Of a DNA stretch of 64,000 nt, positions 1 to 7,195 are shown piece after piece. The notes below the pieces were generated by a model that ran no database searches, was not told where the DNA came from, and worked only from the letters and a program-made list of their open reading frames with translations. Origin of the DNA: Prevotella sp. (lineage in GTDB: Bacteria; Bacteroidota; Bacteroidia; Bacteroidales; Dysgonomonadaceae). Position numbers and translations under genes: made by a program. Location: NCBI GenBank assembly GCA_031271965.1, contig JAISUS010000022.1, forward strand, positions 124,001-188,000, given 5' to 3'. Numbering within the stretch: position 1 is the first letter of the stretch; each line of letters begins with the position of its first letter.

Positions 1-2307
1 ATAAAAATGGGCATCACTGGAAAATACTCCATTTGGATACGATTGCAGGTATCTGTTGAAGGCCGCTTTCGATTCCTCTTTACGACCTTTCATATAAACA
101 TTTTCAGCAGCCAGATAAGTAAGTGAATCCTGGCGGCTTGCAGATAAAACAGTTCCCTTACCCAAAGAATTTACATAAGATGCATAAGATGATATATCGT
201 TCATATCTTTATAAACACCCTCCAAACTTTCTACTGCAGTACGAGCCTCCTCACTATTCGGATAGTTCGCTACAACCTGCTTATATGCGGCAATAGATTT
301 TTGCGGATTATTGGTATTGAAATACAATTGCCCCAACTGAATTCCGGCTTTCTGTGCAAGATTCGATTTAGGGTAATCTTTCAACAGTTTCTCCAACACA
401 GTAGTTGCCTCAGTTTCCTTATTCAGCATAACCAACGCCCTGCTTTTTTCATACAATGCATCGTCGTAATATTCCGAATCGGGATATTTAGACATCATGG
501 TGTTCAAAGCACTGACCTTTCCATTATAGTTGCGTTGTAAGCCCAGCACAAACGCTTTTTGGAAATCTGAATAGTCAGCATTACCCGGACTTGCTGCCGC
601 TGCTTGTGAATATGATTTTTCTGCTTCCGAAAAATTACGTGCAAACAGGTAGCAGTCCCCGATACGGTTCAATGCATCCGAGTAGTTTGGAGACTGACGA
701 TTTGTTTCTGCTGAGACATATTTTCTAAAGTCTGTTAATGCTTTGCTGTGATTCTTTGTCTGAAAACTAGTATAACCCAGATTATAAAGAGCCAATGTAT
801 AGTTTTTACCGGAAGTAGAAGATTGAGCCAGATACGTACTAAAGTCACGGGATGCCGCCAGATAATCTTCACTACGATAAGCAATTTCACCACGCCAGAA
901 GTAAGCTTCGTTTCTTGCCTCTGTATTATAGCTACCCATATTGATGGCCGCATTGAAATCACTTGCTGCCAAATCATATTTCTTGTCAATAAAATTCTGT
1001 ACACCCAATTGATATAAAATAACTTGCTTGGCATCCAATATCTGTTTGCCGGGTGCTTTTATATTATTTATGGCGGCTAATGCCGTACTATAGTTTTTAG
1101 AAGCTAACAAAGTTGTAGCTAATACACTATTTACTTCATCCGTATATTTCGATCCGGGGTATTCGGTAAGGAATTGCTGCGATGCGGTAATTGCTTCTCC
1201 AAATGCAGAACCGCCATCCCTGTTACGTATCATTACATAATTATATAAAGCTTCTTCACTGATAGATGAATCAAACCTTGAACGCGCAGCAGCATCAAAT
1301 GCCATTACTGCATTTTGCGTATCATTCAATTTCAGGTAAGATTGTCCAAGCAACATCTGCCCTGCCTGCCCCAGTTTATCGGTAGTAGAGGCGACATTCT
1401 TCAATGCATTTACAGCATTGCGATAATCGCCTGTCTGATAATATGCTTCTGCCAATTGATACATATCATCACGGAACGGAGCAGTTGTTCCCTGCAAATA
1501 TTTTTCATAATTCCTGATTGCGTTAGAAGTATTACCTAAACGGTAATAGCTATTTCCCAACAAGCGATAAACCTCCAAAGAATTTTCTTTATCGGGGTAT
1601 GACGATATATAATCTTGCCCTTCTGTTATGGTCTCATTCAGATTCCCTTGCAGGAAAGCGCTTTGTATAAGAAAAAATGTTGCCGTTTCTTTATATTCGG
1701 GTTTATTCTTCAATCTTCTCAGTATAGGTAATGCTTGATCGTATTCCCCTTCCTGAAAATTAGTATATGCCAGATAATAAGATGCGGGTTCTCCATATTT
1801 TTTACTACTGCGCGAAAGTAGTCCGAACAGACGTTTAGCTTCGGCACGCTCTCCGTTTTGAAGGCTCGAATACGCCATTCTATAACTATAATCTTCCTGT
1901 TCGTCCACGGTCAGATAGTCCATATCGGCCTGAGAGAACCAATAGAGAGCTTTTTTCCAGTCTTTTTCGTCAAAATGCGTTGTCCCAATAAAAAAGCATA
2001 TCTGATTGCGGTGGTATGTTTCCGGATATTCATCTAAATAATCCTTCAACAATACTCCGGCATTAGATTTACCCTGATAAAATGAAGAGCTGACAAGCAT
2101 ATAGTCAGCCTCCTGTATAAGTTTACTATCTTTAGACAAACGCTTAAACTCTTGCAGAGTATTCTGGCTACCTACATAGTTTTTGTCCAGAAACATTTCC
2201 TTTCCCTGCGAAAAAAGCCTGTCCGGCATAACCGTATACGCTGATTTCTGGGCATGCGCCAACTGCAAAACAGACGCGACAGCCAAAGTCAAAAGTATTC
2301 TTTTCAT
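1..2307 (-). CDS. Large secreted TPR protein, C-terminus cut by window edge
   Basis: I translated 769 codons from the ATG at 2307 down to position 1 without meeting a stop, so the 3' end lies outside the window. The N-terminus (MKRILLTLAVASVLQLAHAQ) is a signal peptide ending in an AxAQ-type cleavage site, so the protein is exported. The rest is a run of helical TPR-like units with repeated patterns such as QLGQLYFNTNNPQ and YRLLGNSYYRLG-like segments. The family of long TPR proteins is common in Bacteroidales and is thought to act as a periplasmic or outer-membrane scaffold; no enzymatic motif is visible. Its ATG overlaps the TGA of the upstream NUDIX gene by four bases (ATGA), so the two are probably translationally coupled. 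Exact function is unknown. Confidence 0.8.
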   Translation of the reverse strand, partial: MKRILLTLAVASVLQLAHAQKSAYTVMPDRLFSQGKEMFLDKNYVGSQNTLQEFKRLSKDSKLIQEADYMLVSSSFYQGKSNAGVLLKDYLDEYPETYHRNQICFFIGTTHFDEKDWKKALYWFSQADMDYLTVDEQEDYSYRMAYSSLQNGERAEAKRLFGLLSRSSKKYGEPASYYLAYTNFQEGEYDQALPILRRLKNKPEYKETATFFLIQSAFLQGNLNETITEGQDYISSYPDKENSLEVYRLLGNSYYRLGNTSNAIRNYEKYLQGTTAPFRDDMYQLAEAYYQTGDYRNAVNALKNVASTTDKLGQAGQMLLGQSYLKLNDTQNAVMAFDAAARSRFDSSISEEALYNYVMIRNRDGGSAFGEAITASQQFLTEYPGSKYTDEVNSVLATTLLASKNYSTALAAINNIKAPGKQILDAKQVILYQLGVQNFIDKKYDLAASDFNAAINMGSYNTEARNEAYFWRGEIAYRSEDYLAASRDFSTYLAQSSTSGKNYTLALYNLGYTSFQTKNHSKALTDFRKYVSAETNRQSPNYSDALNRIGDCYLFARNFSEAEKSYSQAAAASPGNADYSDFQKAFVLGLQRNYNGKVSALNTMMSKYPDSEYYDDALYEKSRALVMLNKETEATTVLEKLLKDYPKSNLAQKAGIQLGQLYFNTNNPQKSIAAYKQVVANYPNSEEARTAVESLEGVYKDMNDISSYASYVNSLGKGTVLSASRQDSLTYLAAENVYMKGRKEESKAAFNRYLQSYPNGVFSSDAHFY

Positions 2308-2825
2308 ATTGTCATTTTTTGTATTTTTTGTATCACTTCTTTTATCGATAATAGTCCGAACAAGTCCGGATTAAGTTCTGAAACCTTTATAAACTCCAGT
2401 TTAGCTACATCATCCTCAGCCTTTAGTACATGAGTATCTTTTATCTTGCATAAATAAACAAGATCAAGAGTATGTACTTCGAACCCTGAGTAAATATAAA
2501 TATTAGGAACAGAAAACAAATATTTTATTTCATCTACATCCAATCCTGTTTCTTCTTTTACCTCCCGGCTCATCGCCTCTTCTCCGGTTTCATGCAAATC
2601 GACAAACCCTCCGGGCAAATCGAGCGTTCCCTTCACCGGCTCATGTGCACGGGTAGCAACTAACAATTCCTTATTCTCATTTATAATTACTGCAACTGTA
2701 GCGGCACAAGAGTTGAAATAATATACAAATCCGCAATTTTTACATCTCTTCGATTTGACATTATTTTCTATAAATTTATCAGAACCGCATTTCGGGCAGA
2801 ATTTAAATTGAGACAAAGGATGCAT
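2304..2825 (-). CDS. NUDIX hydrolase with N-terminal zinc ribbon
   Basis: The 173-residue protein begins with a zinc ribbon (FCPKCGSDKF near residue 8 and RCKNCGFVYY near residue 27; four Cys). A NUDIX fold follows, with the NUDIX box starting at GGFVDLHETGEEA and continuing to REVKEETGLDV, which matches GX5EX7REUXEEXGU. NUDIX enzymes hydrolyse nucleoside diphosphates linked to another moiety. The zinc-ribbon arrangement resembles NADH pyrophosphatase or ADP-sugar pyrophosphatases, but the substrate cannot be read from sequence. It is second in a three-gene minus-strand operon, 14 bases after the DUF3109 gene, and its stop overlaps the next start. Confidence 0.88.
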   Translation of the reverse strand: MHPLSQFKFCPKCGSDKFIENNVKSKRCKNCGFVYYFNSCAATVAVIINENKELLVATRAHEPVKGTLDLPGGFVDLHETGEEAMSREVKEETGLDVDEIKYLFSVPNIYIYSGFEVHTLDLVYLCKIKDTHVLKAEDDVAKLEFIKVSELNPDLFGLLSIKEVIQKIQKMTI

Positions 2826-2839
2826 AATTTTATTCGTAT

Positions 2840-3427
2840 TTAAGTTTGTGTTTGTTTACTTCTATTGTATTCTTCCGCCACCAAAGCCAATTCATTATAC
2901 CAATCCTCTCCGAACCGACGAACAAGAGGCTCTTTCAGAAACTGATATATTTTAAGCCCTTCTTTCTTTCCCAAAAGAACAGCAGCCCTGCATATGCTCC
3001 AACGGTGATAATTAACAGCCGTAAAACTATTATATTTTTGTAACCGTATAGGATAGAGATGACAAGATATAGGTTTATAAAAATCTACCCTCCCTTCGCG
3101 ATAAGCCTTCTCGATAGCACATTTACAGACACCTTCTTCATCATAATACGTAAACACGCAATCTTTACCGTTGACAATAGATGTAACCATCTCCCCGTCA
3201 TCGTCTTTATATGCGACACCTTGTTGTTTGATTATATTTTGAGCTTCGGGGGACAAGTCATCCCACACCTGAGGTAACAGGTCTTCTATAATTTTGACTT
3301 CCTCATTTTCGAGTGGAGCACCAGACTCTCCTTCAACACAGCATTCGCCTTTACAGACGGACAAATTGCAAATAAAGCTTTCTTCTATTATGTCAGATGC
3401 GACTATCGTATCGTTTATCTGAAACAT
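2840..3427 (-). CDS. DUF3109 family cysteine-rich protein
   Basis: The 195-residue protein matches the DUF3109 family by its Cys-rich layout: CNLSVCKGECCVEGESGAP near the N-terminus, CVFTYYDEEGVCKCAIEKAY in the middle, and the ISCHLYPIRL and SICRAA segments later. The spacing of cysteines suggests a metal site (Zn or Fe-S), as in the related YkgJ-type proteins, but this is inference. There is no signal peptide, so it is cytosolic. It is the first gene of the DUF3109-NUDIX-TPR operon and has a strong promoter directly upstream. The biochemical role is not known. Confidence 0.82.
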   Translation of the reverse strand: MFQINDTIVASDIIEESFICNLSVCKGECCVEGESGAPLENEEVKIIEDLLPQVWDDLSPEAQNIIKQQGVAYKDDDGEMVTSIVNGKDCVFTYYDEEGVCKCAIEKAYREGRVDFYKPISCHLYPIRLQKYNSFTAVNYHRWSICRAAVLLGKKEGLKIYQFLKEPLVRRFGEDWYNELALVAEEYNRSKQTQT

Positions 3428-3455
3428 CCGTTTTCTTAGTTTAAATTAATTTTAG

Positions 3456-3486
3456 CAAATATAAGTGTTTTTACAGCAGCTCACAA
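3456..3486 (-). promoter_or_regulatory. Promoter of the DUF3109-NUDIX-TPR operon
   Basis: Read on the minus strand there is TTG at 3486-3484, a 20-base spacer, then TATATTTG at 3463-3456. This is an exact match to the Bacteroidetes -33 TTG / -7 TAnnTTTG arrangement, about 30 bases ahead of the ATG at 3427. Confidence 0.7.
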
Positions 3487-3552
3487 TTTAGGAATCTTCC
3501 TTTTAACACAATTTGATTAAATCAACTTTTTTCACTTAATAGCCGTTCAAAC

Positions 3553-3583
3553 TTGCCTTATGTCGGAAAATCTTTTATTTTTG
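3553..3583 (+). promoter_or_regulatory. Promoter of tRNA-Arg
   Basis: TTG at 3553-3555, a 20-base spacer and TATTTTTG at 3576-3583 fit the Bacteroidetes consensus exactly. The tRNA begins 40 bases after the -7 box, leaving room for a short processed 5' leader. Confidence 0.72.
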
Positions 3584-3622
3584 CACTACTTTTACAAATT
3601 GTCATCGAAAACGACAGGACAA

Positions 3623-3694
3623 GGCGCAGTAGTTCAATGGATAGAATAGAAGTTTCCTAAACTTTAGATTCGGGTTCGATTCCCGGCTGTGCTA
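3623..3694 (+). tRNA. tRNA-Arg (anticodon CCT)
   Basis: I folded the 72 nt by hand. The acceptor stem is 3623-3629 with 3687-3693, containing two G-U pairs (G1-U72 and G4-U69). The D arm is 3632-3635/3644-3647. The anticodon arm is 3649-3653/3661-3665, with loop TTCCTAA giving anticodon CCT at 3656-3658. The variable loop is four bases. The T arm is 3670-3674/3682-3686 with loop TTCGATT, and the discriminator is A3694. The CCA end is not encoded. Anticodon CCU reads AGG (Arg). It sits as a single-gene transcript between a clear promoter and a clear terminator. Confidence 0.93.
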
Positions 3695-3700
3695 CAAAGA

Positions 3701-3727
3701 AACCCGCTCGCAAGGCGGGTTTTTCTT
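3701..3727 (+). terminator. Rho-independent terminator of tRNA-Arg
   Basis: The seven-base stem AACCCGC (3701-3707) pairs with GCGGGTT (3715-3721) across a seven-base loop and is followed by a T-rich run. It lies six bases after the tRNA. Confidence 0.85.
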
Positions 3728-3779
3728 TATACATAAATCTTTATCAAACAACTAAAAAAAAAACAATCAATTAATTCAT

Positions 3780-3875
3780 TACATTTGTTCCTATTATATA
3801 ATGAAAAGTAATTCGGTTAACTATAAAGATTTTGTGGCAAGAATATCTAATTGTGAACTATTGATAAGGAACTAA
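3780..3875 (+). CDS. Possible 24-codon small ORF behind a perfect -7 box
   Basis: TACATTTG at 3780-3787 is an exact -7 box, and 13 bases later an ATG at 3801 opens a 24-codon frame ending with TAA at 3873-3875 (it begins MKSNSVNYKDFV). No -33 TTG is seen at the right distance and I do not recognise the peptide. It could be a small protein, a gene remnant, or the start of a non-coding transcript or an extended leader of the downstream beta-barrel gene. The coding call is weak. The rest of the 3728-3993 interval holds only the promoter and dyads listed next. Confidence 0.2.
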   Translation, partial: YICSYYIMKSNSVNYKDFVARISNCELLIRN

Positions 3876-3900
3876 CTGGTATTTATATGGAATATTTTAC

Positions 3901-3976
3901 TAAATTTGCACAAGGGGTTGATGTCCTCCTTCCAAATAAACTTTACACAAACAACAGTTGTTATACAATAGTATAA
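3901..3976 (+). promoter_or_regulatory. Promoter and two leader dyads of the beta-barrel gene
   Basis: TAAATTTG at 3901-3908 is an exact -7 box, giving an untranslated leader of about 80 bases. Just before the start codon lie two perfect inverted repeats: AACAAC-A-GTTGTT (3950-3962) and TTATAC-AATA-GTATAA (3961-3976). They could bind a regulator or form alternative hairpins near the ribosome entry site. Confidence 0.5.
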
Positions 3977-3993
3977 ACCTAAAAAACATTGTA

Positions 3994-4617
3994 ATGAAAA
4001 CAAAATATCTATTATCATTTGTTGCTTTTTGGGCACTGCTCATAGTAGGAGCAGATACAACATCCGCACAATTGCGGCTAGGAGTTAAAGGTGGTGTAGA
4101 CATCGACTCAAAAAAATTGGATTTAAAAACGCTAAAAGCCAGTAATCATCTGGGATATTATATTGGCCCTACACTAGAATTTGTAGTACCTGTATCAGGA
4201 TTCGGAGGAGATATTGCCGTATTATATGGTCGTAAAGAATATAAAATTTCAGACTTGCAAAGCGATGCTACATTGTCTGATTATAATTATATTAGCATCC
4301 CTGTAAACATCAAACAACGTATCAGATTCGTCGGCTTAGGACTTTTCGTTTCGGGAGGTGTTTATGGCAATGTAAAAGTTAGCGGCGGCGATATTAAAAT
4401 AGAAGATGCCGGAGATGTATGGAAAGAGTACAAATCCAAAAACTTCATCTTTGGTATTGGTGCGGGTGCGGGAGTTACTTTATTCAGTAAACTGGATCTT
4501 GGTGTATATTTCCGTGGTGATCTCACCGAAAACTATAAAGATGAATATATGGACGCCGATGTTTTCCAAAACAAAAAGAATCAGAGATGGAGCGTTGGGC
4601 TAAACTATTATTTCTAA
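3994..4617 (+). CDS. Outer membrane beta-barrel protein (porin-like, OmpA-type barrel)
   Basis: I chose the ATG at 3994 because it gives a good signal peptide (MKTKYLLSFVAFWALLIVG, cleavage near TTSAQ); an upstream in-frame ATG at 3958 lies inside the leader dyads. The mature part of about 180 residues alternates hydrophobic and polar residues, has Gly-rich turns, and ends with WSVGLNYYF. The C-terminal aromatic is typical of beta-barrels recognised by the BAM complex. It resembles the PorT/OMP_b-brl_2 family of small eight-stranded barrels in Bacteroidetes. The transported substrate or partner is unknown. It stands alone with its own promoter, ahead of priA. Confidence 0.82.
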   Translation: MKTKYLLSFVAFWALLIVGADTTSAQLRLGVKGGVDIDSKKLDLKTLKASNHLGYYIGPTLEFVVPVSGFGGDIAVLYGRKEYKISDLQSDATLSDYNYISIPVNIKQRIRFVGLGLFVSGGVYGNVKVSGGDIKIEDAGDVWKEYKSKNFIFGIGAGAGVTLFSKLDLGVYFRGDLTENYKDEYMDADVFQNKKNQRWSVGLNYYF

Positions 4618-4650
4618 AATCTATAAAAACGACTTCAGTTATTTACTTAA

Positions 4651-7089
4651 ATGCTATATGCTGATGTAGCCTTGCCTCTACCACTGCAAGGTCTTTATAC
4701 ATACTCCATCCCTGCCGAATTCCAGAATTCTATAAAAGAAGGAAGCCGGGTGATTGTACAGTTTGGGAAAAAAAAGTTTTATACTGCAATCGTTTTTAAA
4801 CTTCAAAAACAAAAAACAAATAATCTTCCAGTAAAAGAAATAACGACTTTACTGGAAGATTTTCCTATTGTTACCGGTTCTCAACTGAAATTTTGGGAAT
4901 GGATAGCAATGTATTACATGTGCTCTTTGGGCGACGTATACAGAGCTGCATTACCATCCGCACTCAAACTGGAAAGCGAAACCAAGATATTACTTAATCC
5001 TGATTTTGAAGCAAAAGAACCGTTTACCGAGAACGAGCTGAAGGTATTCTACTCTCTTTCGGAGAACAAGCCTTTAACAATTTCAGAAATACAAAAGCTG
5101 TCAGGAATTACAAACGTAGTGCCACACATAAAGCAGTTGGTAGATAGGACAGCAGCATATATCAGTGAAGATTTGCAAGATGCCTACTCAGCAAAAAAAC
5201 AGGTAATAGTCCAGCTTCCCCCAAAATATACAGAAAAAGATTTACATACGATTATAGAAGGATTAAGCAGAGCAAAAAAACAGCAACATCTCTTTTCCTC
5301 ATTCGTATATCTGAGAGAAAGTTTCGATATCATTACAAAAAAACAGCTTTTAGAAGAATCGAATGTTTCACCTACAGTTCTCTCTGAACTTGTTAAAAAG
5401 GGTATATTAGAAATAACCGGTCAGGAAATCAGCCGTTTCGATTACGGAAAAACAAATTTAGATTCGGCGTATACATTGAACGTATATCAGCAAAAAGCAC
5501 TTAAAGAAATAGTTGAATCTTTCAAAGAAAAAGACGTAACATTATTGTACGGAGTAACCTCGAGCGGAAAAACGGATATATATATCCAACTAATAAAAGA
5601 TGCCGTATCGAAAGGGCAACAAGTCCTCTATTTGCTTCCGGAAATAGCCCTGACAACGCAGATAACCAACCGTTTAAAACTTGTATTCGGCAACAAACTG
5701 GCTGTATATCATTCCAAATTCAACGATAACGAAAGAGCAGAAGTTTGGAATAACCTTATAAAAAACAGCGAAATCCAAGTTATCTTAGGTGCCCGATCAG
5801 CAATTTTCCTGCCATTCAACAATCTAAGCCTCATCATTGTAGATGAAGAACACGAAAGTTCTTATAAACAACAAGACCCGGCACCACGTTATAATGCACG
5901 CAATGCAGCCATTATGCTCGGAAATATATGCAATGCAAAAGTTCTTCTTGGAACAGCAACTCCGGCTATAGAAACCTATAACAATGCTTTATCCGGAAGA
6001 TACGGACTGGTCAATCTGACCAAAAGACATGAAGAAATAGAACTTCCCCATATAGAGGTAATCAATATAAAAGAGCTGAGGCGGAAAAAGCAAATGAAGT
6101 CTATACTCTCCCCTCCTCTAACAGACAAAATAAAAGAGGCTCTGATTAAGAAAGAGCAAATTATACTATTTCAAAACAGGCGTGGTTTTTCATCTTTGTT
6201 AGAATGTAAAAATTGCTCATGGACGCCTCACTGCCAACATTGTGATGTAAGCCTGACTTATCACAAGAGCCAGCGCTTGATGATTTGTCATTATTGTGGT
6301 TCAACGTACAACGTCCCTACTGTTTGTCCCGAATGTCAAACACCCACTTTGGACAATCTTGGCTATGGCACAGAGCGAATAGAGGAGGAAGTCTCAGAAA
6401 TCTTTCCTGATGCATCTCTTGCCAGAATGGACTTTGATACTACTCGCGGTAAAAAATCGTATGAACGGATAATTTCTGATTTTGAAAATGGCGTAACTGA
6501 TATCCTCATCGGGACTCAGATGGTTTCAAAAGGACTAGACTTTGACAATGTTTGCGCTGTTGGAATTCTTAATGCTGATAACTTGCTCAACTATCCCGAT
6601 TTTCGTGCCTATGAAAGAGCATTCCAACTAATGACACAAGTTAGCGGACGAGCCGGGAGAAAAAGCAAACAGGGAACTGTTTTTCTTCAAACATCGCACC
6701 CCGCCAACCCTGTTATTGCATTTGTAAAGCACAATGATTATGAATCATTCTATAGGCAACAAATGGAGGAACGCAAAATCTTCCGCTATCCACCATTTTT
6801 CAGATTAATCAATATTGTCTTACGAGGACGAGATGGCTCATTGGTAGACAATGCCTCCAGACAGCTTTCTCTGTCGTTGAAAGAAACCTTCGGAGATCGT
6901 ATCCTCGGCCCTAGCAGGCCCCCTGTTTCACGAATACAGTCACTATACATTTGCCATATTATGGTAAAGATAGAGAATCAGGCATCTATCCAAAAAGTGC
7001 GGGAAAATATATTTTATCATCAAAATAAAATACTTAGCAGCCCAGTCTTTAAGTCTGTCTTACTGCACTACGATGTAGACCCTATGTAG
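4651..7089 (+). CDS. priA: Primosomal protein N' (replication restart helicase PriA)
   Basis: The 812-residue protein is full length for PriA. After the N-terminal 3'-DNA-binding region come the helicase lobes, with Walker A GVTSSGKT at residues 301-308 and the DEEH box at 398-401. Zinc-binding cysteines between about 519 and 562 (CKNCSWTPHCQHCD, then CHYCG and CPECQTP) interrupt lobe 2. A C-terminal domain ends the protein. PriA recognises stalled forks and loads the replicative helicase through the primosome. It follows the beta-barrel gene by 33 bases and could be read from the same promoter; the two jobs are unrelated. Confidence 0.96.
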   Translation: MLYADVALPLPLQGLYTYSIPAEFQNSIKEGSRVIVQFGKKKFYTAIVFKLQKQKTNNLPVKEITTLLEDFPIVTGSQLKFWEWIAMYYMCSLGDVYRAALPSALKLESETKILLNPDFEAKEPFTENELKVFYSLSENKPLTISEIQKLSGITNVVPHIKQLVDRTAAYISEDLQDAYSAKKQVIVQLPPKYTEKDLHTIIEGLSRAKKQQHLFSSFVYLRESFDIITKKQLLEESNVSPTVLSELVKKGILEITGQEISRFDYGKTNLDSAYTLNVYQQKALKEIVESFKEKDVTLLYGVTSSGKTDIYIQLIKDAVSKGQQVLYLLPEIALTTQITNRLKLVFGNKLAVYHSKFNDNERAEVWNNLIKNSEIQVILGARSAIFLPFNNLSLIIVDEEHESSYKQQDPAPRYNARNAAIMLGNICNAKVLLGTATPAIETYNNALSGRYGLVNLTKRHEEIELPHIEVINIKELRRKKQMKSILSPPLTDKIKEALIKKEQIILFQNRRGFSSLLECKNCSWTPHCQHCDVSLTYHKSQRLMICHYCGSTYNVPTVCPECQTPTLDNLGYGTERIEEEVSEIFPDASLARMDFDTTRGKKSYERIISDFENGVTDILIGTQMVSKGLDFDNVCAVGILNADNLLNYPDFRAYERAFQLMTQVSGRAGRKSKQGTVFLQTSHPANPVIAFVKHNDYESFYRQQMEERKIFRYPPFFRLINIVLRGRDGSLVDNASRQLSLSLKETFGDRILGPSRPPVSRIQSLYICHIMVKIENQASIQKVRENIFYHQNKILSSPVFKSVLLHYDVDPM

Positions 7090-7165
7090 TCAAACACTAT
7101 ACCCACTCTCCCTGAGCATTTTATGCATTTAAGTTTTTTTATCTACATTATTGAAACGTTTTATT

Positions 7166-7173
7166 TAAATTTG
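7166..7173 (+). promoter_or_regulatory. -7 box upstream of the class A PBP gene
   Basis: TAAATTTG matches TAnnTTTG exactly and lies 22 bases before the ATG at 7196. I do not see a TTG at the ideal upstream distance. Confidence 0.5.
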
Positions 7174-7195
7174 CAGCAAGTTATAAGAATATCTT

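Noticed and set aside
735-1034. Apparent open frames on both strands inside the TPR gene (for example 735-1034 minus and 748-1017 plus)
   Set aside because: They lie in other frames of the long TPR gene, have no promoter, and give peptides without family features.
3958-3993. Earlier ATG for the beta-barrel protein
   Set aside because: The start at 3994 gives a proper signal peptide; the earlier region is part of the leader dyads.
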